Origin: Tenericutes bacterium HGW-Tenericutes-5
Lineage (GTDB): Bacteria > Bacillota_I > Bacilli_A > Izemoplasmatales > Hujiaoplasmataceae
DNA: 7,166 bases
Direction: 5' to 3'
NCBI GenBank assembly: GCA_002839125.1
Contig: PGXI01000075.1
Span: forward strand, 1 to 7,166
This document shows, one piece after another, positions 1-4,567 of this stretch; the stretch's first letter is position 1, and every line of letters begins with the position of its first letter. The notes under the pieces were generated by a model, which saw nothing but the letters and a program-made list of their open reading frames with translations, searched no databases and had not been told where the DNA came from. The translations under genes and the position numbers were made by a program.

Positions 1-443
1 TCGGGAATTGAATGATTAGTTCTAAAAAAGGTAACTTTAATATTACCTAAATCGAGGATATCATCCTCAACATATTTTTGCAAGTTAACTGGAAAGTCAA
101 CTCTTTCTTCTAGTTTTGCTTGAATTAAGCCATGACTTAATCCAGAGGCATAAATTACTGGGATAGATACTTGGCGTAATAAAAAGGGAATACCACCAAT
201 GTGGTCTTCATGACCGTGACTAATGACTAAAGCCTTGATTTTATCTTCATTCTCAATCAAGTACGAATAATCAGGAATCACATAGTCTATACCCATCAAA
301 TGTTCGTCTGGAAATAAAAGGCCAGAATCGATGATGATAATCTCGCTGTCGTACTGAACACAATACATGTTCTTTCCGACTTCTCCTAAGCCACCGAGAG
401 CGAAGACTAAGACTTCATCCTTGTTGTATATTTGGTTGTTCAT
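1..443 (-). CDS. rnj: Ribonuclease J, N-terminal part (truncated by window edge)
   Basis: The reverse strand encodes 147 codons from an ATG at 443, running off the left edge with no stop. It is the start of a metallo-beta-lactamase/beta-CASP nuclease of the RNase J family, which in Firmicutes performs 5'-to-3' exonuclease and endonuclease steps of mRNA decay and rRNA maturation. Visible signatures are the N-terminal ALGGLGEVGKNMY block (residues 15-27), the IIIIDSGLLFPDE strand-loop (35-47), the two-metal motif HGHEDHIGG (76-84, with H76, H78, D80 and H81 as ligands) and NHSIP (143-147), whose His144 matches the next metal ligand of the family. All ligands expected in this part are present, so it looks active. 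The family is usually about 550-570 residues, so roughly three quarters lies outside. The start is supported by AAAGGA seven bases upstream. It is transcribed divergently from priA. Whether it is the J1 or J2 paralogue cannot be told from this part. Confidence 0.95.
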   Translation of the reverse strand, partial: MNNQIYNKDEVLVFALGGLGEVGKNMYCVQYDSEIIIIDSGLLFPDEHLMGIDYVIPDYSYLIENEDKIKALVISHGHEDHIGGIPFLLRQVSIPVIYASGLSHGLIQAKLEERVDFPVNLQKYVEDDILDLGNIKVTFFRTNHSIP

Positions 444-450
444 AATATAA

Positions 451-456
451 TCCTTT
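451..456 (-). promoter_or_regulatory. Ribosome binding site of rnj
   Basis: The reverse strand reads AAAGAAAGGA, ending seven bases before the ATG at 443. This is a good Shine-Dalgarno match and fixes the start of the RNase J gene. Confidence 0.8.
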
Positions 457-469
457 CTTTAAATTATTA

Positions 470-480
470 TTTGTCACAAA
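470..480. repeat. 11-bp inverted repeat at the predicted rnj transcription start
   Basis: The sequence tttgtcacaaa is a perfect 5+5 inverted repeat around a single base. It sits immediately downstream of the rnj -10 box and covers the predicted start site. It could be an operator half-pair or chance in AT-rich DNA; no known regulator motif is recognised. Confidence 0.35.
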
Positions 481-481
481 T

Positions 482-510
482 ATTATAACTTTAATCATTA
501 ATAAATGCAA
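482..510 (-). promoter_or_regulatory. Sigma-70/SigA-type promoter for rnj
   Basis: On the reverse strand a TTGCAT -35 box (505-510) is separated by exactly 17 bases from a consensus TATAAT -10 box (482-487). Transcription would start near 475, giving a leader of about 32 nt before the ATG at 443. The predicted start lies inside an 11-bp inverted repeat (470-480, TTTGT/ACAAA around one central base). Confidence 0.75.
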
Positions 511-561
511 TTGATTAACAATTTTTAAAAGATAGGGATTTTATTTATTTGTTAATCATTA
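491..561. repeat. Three TTAATCA(T/A)T elements between the divergent promoters
   Basis: The ten-base string TTAATCATTA occurs exactly at 491-500 and again at 552-561. A near-copy in the opposite orientation lies at 509-518 (TTAATCAATT on the reverse strand). The first copy extends to the palindrome TTAATCATTAA (491-501). The copies lie in the spacer of the rnj promoter (491-501), against its -35 box (509-518) and just upstream of the priA -10 box (552-561). This is what a shared operator would look like, but the DNA is very AT-rich and the elements match no regulator that I recognise. Confidence 0.35.
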
Positions 562-563
562 TT

Positions 564-572
564 TGGTATAAT
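564..572 (+). promoter_or_regulatory. Extended -10 promoter for priA-fmt
   Basis: TGGTATAAT (564-572) is a consensus TATAAT preceded by the TGn extension. No strong -35 box lies at the right distance (the best is TTTATT at 544-549, 17 bases upstream), as is usual for extended -10 promoters. The start site would be near 579, only about 14 nt before the chosen priA start, so the leader is little more than the Shine-Dalgarno sequence. Confidence 0.65.
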
Positions 573-580
573 GTTTTTAT

Positions 581-585
581 AGGAG
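581..585 (+). promoter_or_regulatory. Ribosome binding site deciding the priA start
   Basis: AGGAG ends one base before the ATG at 587, four before GTG 590 and seven before the ATG at 593. Only the last spacing is normal, so initiation at 593 is preferred and the longest open frame overstates the protein by two residues. Confidence 0.7.
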
Positions 586-592
586 AATGGTG

Positions 593-2938
593 ATGATTGC
601 ACAAGTCCTAGTTGATGTAAAGTCTAAAAATGTTAATAAGACTTATGATTATTTTGTTCCTGAAGCTTTCAGGGACTTTATTGAACTTGGAGCGAGAGTT
701 GTCGTGCCTTTCGGTAATCGCAAAATCATGGGGTTTGTTCTTGGTTTTTCTGAAGAAACTGAGTTTAAAAAAGAACTAAAACCAATTGCCAAAGTTTTGG
801 ATTTAGAATCATATTTGAATAAAGAGTTAATTGATTTGGCAAAGGAAATTTCTTTGGAAAGCAATGACTTGATGATTACAGTATTAGAAACAATGTTACC
901 ATCAGCACTGAAAGTAGTTTATAAGCCGAAAATCATTGTAAAAAACTATTCAAGTTTAAATGATGATTTAAAAGAGGTTTTCAAATATCAAAAACAAATT
1001 TCCCTTGATAGCATTAAAGAAGAATACTACGCTTTAATAAATCTAGAAATAAAGAAAAACAATCTTGTCCAAAGTTATGATATAAAGGAAAAACAAAAGA
1101 ACATATCCAAGCGTTTTGTTAAACTTACCGAAAAACCAATTGAGAAAGCAACAGAAAAGCAATTAAAAGTTCTCGATTATCTTGCTAGTAAGAAAGAAGA
1201 ACTATACATCGTATTAAAGAAGAAAACCGAAATTAGTGATTCAGTTATATCAACTCTAGAAAAAAATGGTTATCTTGAAATCTATGAGAAAGAAGTATAT
1301 CGTAATGTAGAAACCAAGTTTTCTTCTAATAAGGGTCAGATAACTTTAAATAAAGTTCAAGAAGAAGTATATCAAAAGATTATTTCTTCTAAAAACAATA
1401 CTAAGACCTTTTTACTTCATGGAGTTACAGGTTCAGGGAAAACTGAAATATATCTTAAAACCATTGAAAATGTCATTGACGAAGGCAAAAGTGTTTTATT
1501 GCTTGTTCCGGAGATTGCCTTGACACCAATGATGATATCAAGATTTAAAGAAAGATTTTCGAGTTTAGTAGCTGCTTTACATTCGGGTTTATCCAGTGGA
1601 GAAAAATATGATGAATGGCGAAGGATAATTCGTAAAGAAGCAAGAATTGTTATTGGTGCTAGAAGCGCTTGTTTCGCTCCGCTACAAAATATTGGTTTGA
1701 TAATTGTCGATGAATGTCATGAGTCAAGTTATAAGCAAACTACGGGTTTAATTTATTATGCAGTTGATATTTTAGAAAGAAGAAGTAAGACTCATCAGTC
1801 ACCACTTGTATTAGGTTCTGCTACACCAAATATTGAGTCATATGCTAGAGCTAAAAAAGGATATTACGAACTTCTTGAAATCAAGGAAAGAGCCCTAAAT
1901 GCGAAAATGCCAAGGGTTGAAGTGGTAAATATGCTCCAAGAATTCAAACAAGGAAATTCTTCACCATTATCAATAAGACTAGCAGATGAAATCAATGATA
2001 GACTTAGCAAAAAAGAACAAATTATCTTACTTATAAATCGTCGTGGATTTGCTAATTTTGTCATTTGCAGAGAATGCGGTTATGTTTTTAAATGTCCTAA
2101 CTGTGATATATCTTTGACATACCATGAGTTTTCTCACTCACTTAAGTGTCATTATTGTAATCATGAAGAAAAAACCCCTCATACTTGCGCTAAATGCGGA
2201 TCAAAAGAACTTAGCTTCATGGGTAGCGGAACTCAAAGAATTGAAAAATATCTTTATGAAACTTTTCCAAATGCTAAAGTTTATCGAATGGATAATGATA
2301 CGACAAGAAAGAAGAACGCTCATGAAATTATTTTAAATAAATTTAGTAAAGATGGAGATATTTTAATCGGTACACAAATGATAGCTAAAGGATTAGATTT
2401 TCCAAAAGTTACTTTAGTAGGTATCATTCAAGCTGACTCTAATTTATTCGTTCCTGATTTTCGCGCACCAGAAAAAACATTTCAATTAATAATGCAAGTT
2501 TCAGGAAGGTCGGGCAGAAGAAATATTGAAGGTAGTGTTGTCATTCAGGCAATGAACCCTGAGCATTATGCAATCAAATATGCATGCGATAATGACTATC
2601 AAGGCTTTTACTTGCATGAGATGAAAATAAGAAGAATTGCTAGGTATTCACCATTTTATTATTTGATTAATATCATCCTTAATGGCAAACAAATTAGAGA
2701 TATCTTTTTTGCTGGTTTAGAGATTGCCAAAGAGTTAAAGCACACCTTTGAGAATAAAGTCATAGTACTTGGTCCAGCTATGGATCAAACCATGAAGATT
2801 AATAACAAATATCAAGCAACCGTATTGATTAAGTATAGAAATGAAGAAGAGATTAGAGAAGTAATTAATAACACAATTGATAAATTTGTTAAAGACGATA
2901 TTTATATCAGTGTCGATAATTATTCGAATGTTGGGTAG
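593..2938 (+). CDS. priA: Primosomal protein N' (PriA), replication-restart helicase
   Basis: This 781-residue protein is a superfamily 2 3'-to-5' DNA helicase that recognises stalled forks and reloads the replicative helicase. The N-terminus (MIAQVLVDVKSKNVNKTYDYF) is the typical PriA 3'-end-binding domain. The helicase core shows Walker A GVTGSGKT (277-284), LLVPEIALTP (303-312), a DECH Walker B (373-376) followed by ESSYKQ, SATP (409-412), GTQMIAKGLDFP and the arginine-finger motif GRSGR (638-642). Between the lobes lie eight cysteines at 492, 495, 501, 504, 519, 522, 532 and 535, the two-zinc module unique to PriA. Length is in the usual Firmicute range (around 730-800). Small departures are DECH where DEEH is usual and GRSGR where GRAGR is usual; neither removes a catalytic residue. 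The start at 593 follows from Shine-Dalgarno spacing. The stop overlaps the fmt ribosome binding site, so the two genes are probably translationally linked. Confidence 0.97.
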   Translation: MIAQVLVDVKSKNVNKTYDYFVPEAFRDFIELGARVVVPFGNRKIMGFVLGFSEETEFKKELKPIAKVLDLESYLNKELIDLAKEISLESNDLMITVLETMLPSALKVVYKPKIIVKNYSSLNDDLKEVFKYQKQISLDSIKEEYYALINLEIKKNNLVQSYDIKEKQKNISKRFVKLTEKPIEKATEKQLKVLDYLASKKEELYIVLKKKTEISDSVISTLEKNGYLEIYEKEVYRNVETKFSSNKGQITLNKVQEEVYQKIISSKNNTKTFLLHGVTGSGKTEIYLKTIENVIDEGKSVLLLVPEIALTPMMISRFKERFSSLVAALHSGLSSGEKYDEWRRIIRKEARIVIGARSACFAPLQNIGLIIVDECHESSYKQTTGLIYYAVDILERRSKTHQSPLVLGSATPNIESYARAKKGYYELLEIKERALNAKMPRVEVVNMLQEFKQGNSSPLSIRLADEINDRLSKKEQIILLINRRGFANFVICRECGYVFKCPNCDISLTYHEFSHSLKCHYCNHEEKTPHTCAKCGSKELSFMGSGTQRIEKYLYETFPNAKVYRMDNDTTRKKNAHEIILNKFSKDGDILIGTQMIAKGLDFPKVTLVGIIQADSNLFVPDFRAPEKTFQLIMQVSGRSGRRNIEGSVVIQAMNPEHYAIKYACDNDYQGFYLHEMKIRRIARYSPFYYLINIILNGKQIRDIFFAGLEIAKELKHTFENKVIVLGPAMDQTMKINNKYQATVLIKYRNEEEIREVINNTIDKFVKDDIYISVDNYSNVG

Positions 2939-2942
2939 GTGA
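2937..2942 (+). promoter_or_regulatory. fmt ribosome binding site overlapping the priA stop
   Basis: AGGTGA begins inside the priA TAG stop (2936-2938). The AGGTG core ends six bases before GTG 2948. It cannot serve the GTG at 2939, which lies within it, so it favours the later start. Confidence 0.6.
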
Positions 2943-2947
2943 AAATT

Positions 2948-3874
2948 GTGAAAATATGTTTTATGGGCAGCATGGATTTTGCTGTTGAAATATTAGAGGG
3001 ATTACATAAAAAATATGGTGTTGATTTGGTTGTAACTCAACCAGATAAACCTGTAGGAAGAAAACAAATTCTAACTGGTACACCAGTTAAAAATAAAGCG
3101 ATTGAACTGGGGATAGAAACTTTTCAACCTGTTTCAATCAAAAAGAATAATCAAAGAATTATCGATGGTAAATTTGATTTAATAATTGTTGCTGCCTACG
3201 GTCAGCTAATTCCAGAATCAGTTCTTTTTGCGGGAAAATTTCAAGCGATTAATGTCCATGCATCATTGCTTCCTAAATATCGGGGAGGGTCGCCGATGCA
3301 TAAAGCAATTATCAATGGTGATAAGGAAACCGGAGTTAGTATTATATTTATGGAAAAGGCTTTAGATAGTGGTAATATACTGTCTCAAGCTAGTGTTAAA
3401 ATCGAAGATAACGATAATGTGAAAACAATCGAAAATAAGTTAAGTGCAGTTGGAGTATCTTTGCTTTTAGAAACATTAGAAAAACTATTAAGAGGCGAAC
3501 ATAAAGAAATGGAGCAAGATCCAAATCTTGTTAGCTATGCATATAATTTTAAAAGTGAAGACCTATTAATTGATTTCCATAAAAGCGCAAAACAAGTTTA
3601 TGACTTCGTCAGAGGATTGAACCCATGGCCAATAGCTTACTTATATTATGAAGGTAAGAAAATCAAGGTGTTTGAAGTTGAATACAAGAACGAAAACCTA
3701 TCAAATAATAGCGGTGAAATTGTAATAGCTGACAAAAGTGGATTATGGATTCAAACAGCTTTGGGAATAGTTAACTTGAAGCGAATTCAACTAGAAGGAA
3801 AAAAGGAAATGGACATCCAATCCTTCATGAATGGTTTAGGGAAACAGATGTTTCACACCGGACAAATTTTGTAA
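2948..3874 (+). CDS. fmt: Methionyl-tRNA formyltransferase
   Basis: This enzyme transfers a formyl group from 10-formyltetrahydrofolate to Met-tRNAfMet, making the initiator for translation. With a GTG start at 2948 it has 308 residues, a normal length. The frame is open back to a GTG at 2939, but the ribosome binding site and the family's usual N-terminus (MKI-FMG) favour 2948. Visible landmarks are FMGSMDFAV (5-13), VTQPDKPVGR (29-38), AAYGQLIPE (82-90), the active-site block NVHASLLPKYRGG with Asn102 and His104, and ALDSGNIL with Asp140, which completes the catalytic triad. The C-terminal tRNA-binding domain begins around residue 200 and shows RGLNPWP (222-228). An oddity is Ser-Met where the family usually has Thr-Pro in the first glycine loop (FMGTP). 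The gene abuts priA, as in many bacteria, but def and the 16S methyltransferase rsmB/sun, common partners, are absent. Confidence 0.95.
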   Translation: MKICFMGSMDFAVEILEGLHKKYGVDLVVTQPDKPVGRKQILTGTPVKNKAIELGIETFQPVSIKKNNQRIIDGKFDLIIVAAYGQLIPESVLFAGKFQAINVHASLLPKYRGGSPMHKAIINGDKETGVSIIFMEKALDSGNILSQASVKIEDNDNVKTIENKLSAVGVSLLLETLEKLLRGEHKEMEQDPNLVSYAYNFKSEDLLIDFHKSAKQVYDFVRGLNPWPIAYLYYEGKKIKVFEVEYKNENLSNNSGEIVIADKSGLWIQTALGIVNLKRIQLEGKKEMDIQSFMNGLGKQMFHTGQIL

Positions 3875-3881
3875 TGAGATA

Positions 3882-3910
3882 TTTATAATTAGCGGATATT
3901 ATGTTATAAT
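3882..3910 (+). promoter_or_regulatory. Extended -10 promoter for the pgpA-like gene, membrane gene and metK
   Basis: TATAAT (3905-3910) is preceded by TGT (3902-3904), giving an extended -10. A partial -35 box TTTATA (3882-3887, four of six consensus bases) is 17 bases upstream. Transcription would start near 3917, leaving a leader of about 44 nt. The -10 box lies within a perfect inverted repeat (3895-3913). Confidence 0.65.
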
Positions 3911-3913
3911 ATC
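3895..3913. repeat. Perfect 8+8 inverted repeat over the pgpA-like gene -10 box
   Basis: GATATTAT (3895-3902) and ATAATATC (3906-3913) are exact reverse complements separated by three bases. The repeat covers the extended -10 promoter. It has little G/C and no following T-tract, so it is not a typical terminator. It fits a repressor operator better, although no specific regulator can be named. Confidence 0.5.
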
Positions 3914-3947
3914 TAGTTAGAACTAAAAGTGCGATAGACTTAAAGTC
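3914..3947. repeat. Two further small palindromes in the pgpA-like gene leader
   Basis: TAGTT/AACTA (3914-3918 and 3921-3925, two-base gap) directly follows the larger palindrome. GACTT/AAGTC (3937-3947, one-base centre) sits just before the ribosome binding site. Loops of one or two bases are too tight for stable RNA hairpins, so any role would be as DNA-binding sites. Chance is quite possible. Confidence 0.3.
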
Positions 3948-3960
3948 GAGGTGAATATTT

Positions 3961-4521
3961 ATGAATCGTAATAGAAATTTATTTTCACGTGATGAAATGT
4001 TAAAAATGAATATTGATATGTTGAACAAAAGAGGAGTAAAAGTTTCTGAAATTGCTGAAATTGCTTTTCGTCAACAATCAAAATGGAATGACAGTATTTC
4101 ATATCAGGAATGTTTAGAATCAGTTGAAAAGATTCTCTCATTAAGAGATGTTTTTCATATCTTGCAATTAGGAGCTGAAATTGATCGTCTTACTGAAGAA
4201 AATGCTTTTCAAGGACCAATTCAATCGATTTTGGCATCCGATTTGGGAATGTTTGGAATTGATGAGTTGTTTGGTCTGGAATTAGCCGGATTATATGGAA
4301 CAATTGGCAAAACCAATTTTGGTGATATTGATGTTAATAAACCGGGAATAGTAGCAAAGTTAAATTATGATGGAAAAGGCGATAAAGCAGCTTGCCATAC
4401 ATTTTTGGATGATATCGTCGGCGCTGTAGCCGCAGCTGCTTCAACTAGAGTAGCGCAAATCGAAAATGAAAATGAAGCGAGAAAAGACCCTACGATAATT
4501 GAAGAACCAAAATTATTTTAG
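3961..4521 (+). CDS. Phosphatidylglycerophosphatase A family protein (YutG/LtrC type)
   Basis: This 186-residue protein is recognisable as the soluble Firmicute branch of the PgpA family (B. subtilis YutG, Listeria LtrC). PgpA removes phosphate from phosphatidylglycerophosphate to give phosphatidylglycerol; for this branch that activity is inferred from the family. Landmarks are LNKRGVKVSEIAEIAF (21-36), ECLESVEKIL (50-59), the GIDELFGLE acidic motif (99-107), YGTIGKTNFGDID (112-124), NKPGI (126-130) and the signature CHTFLDDIVGAVAAAA (145-160) with the adjacent aspartates Asp150-Asp151. No membrane helix is evident, unlike the E. coli enzyme. The last 20 or so residues form a charged tail. 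A good GAGGTG ribosome binding site (3948-3953) lies seven bases before the ATG, and the gene has its own promoter. It heads the unit that continues with the membrane protein and metK. Confidence 0.85.
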   Translation: MNRNRNLFSRDEMLKMNIDMLNKRGVKVSEIAEIAFRQQSKWNDSISYQECLESVEKILSLRDVFHILQLGAEIDRLTEENAFQGPIQSILASDLGMFGIDELFGLELAGLYGTIGKTNFGDIDVNKPGIVAKLNYDGKGDKAACHTFLDDIVGAVAAAASTRVAQIENENEARKDPTIIEEPKLF

Positions 4522-4554
4522 TATTTACTGATTTCTTAAATAAACTTTAAAAAA

Positions 4555-4560
4555 GGGAGG
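4555..4560 (+). promoter_or_regulatory. Ribosome binding site supporting a TTG start
   Basis: GGGAGG, seven bases before TTG 4568, is the strongest Shine-Dalgarno match in the window and supports initiation at this rare start codon. There is no in-frame ATG close by, and the residues that follow carry the repeated acidic-aromatic motif. Confidence 0.7.
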
Positions 4561-4567
4561 GAGAAAT

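Noticed and set aside
649..2336. Short open frames overlapping priA (649-864 and 1864-2064 minus, 2124-2336 plus)
   Set aside because: priA is unmistakable over its full length, and these short frames have no domain or conserved motif.
3895..3913. Hairpin after fmt as a Rho-independent terminator
   Set aside because: The stem is almost all A/T and is not followed by a run of T. It coincides with a strong extended -10 promoter, so an operator reading is better.
3825..4141. Minus-strand open frames across the fmt/pgpA junction (3825-4028, 3959-4141)
   Set aside because: They overlap conserved plus-strand coding and promoter sequence, and their products resemble nothing known.
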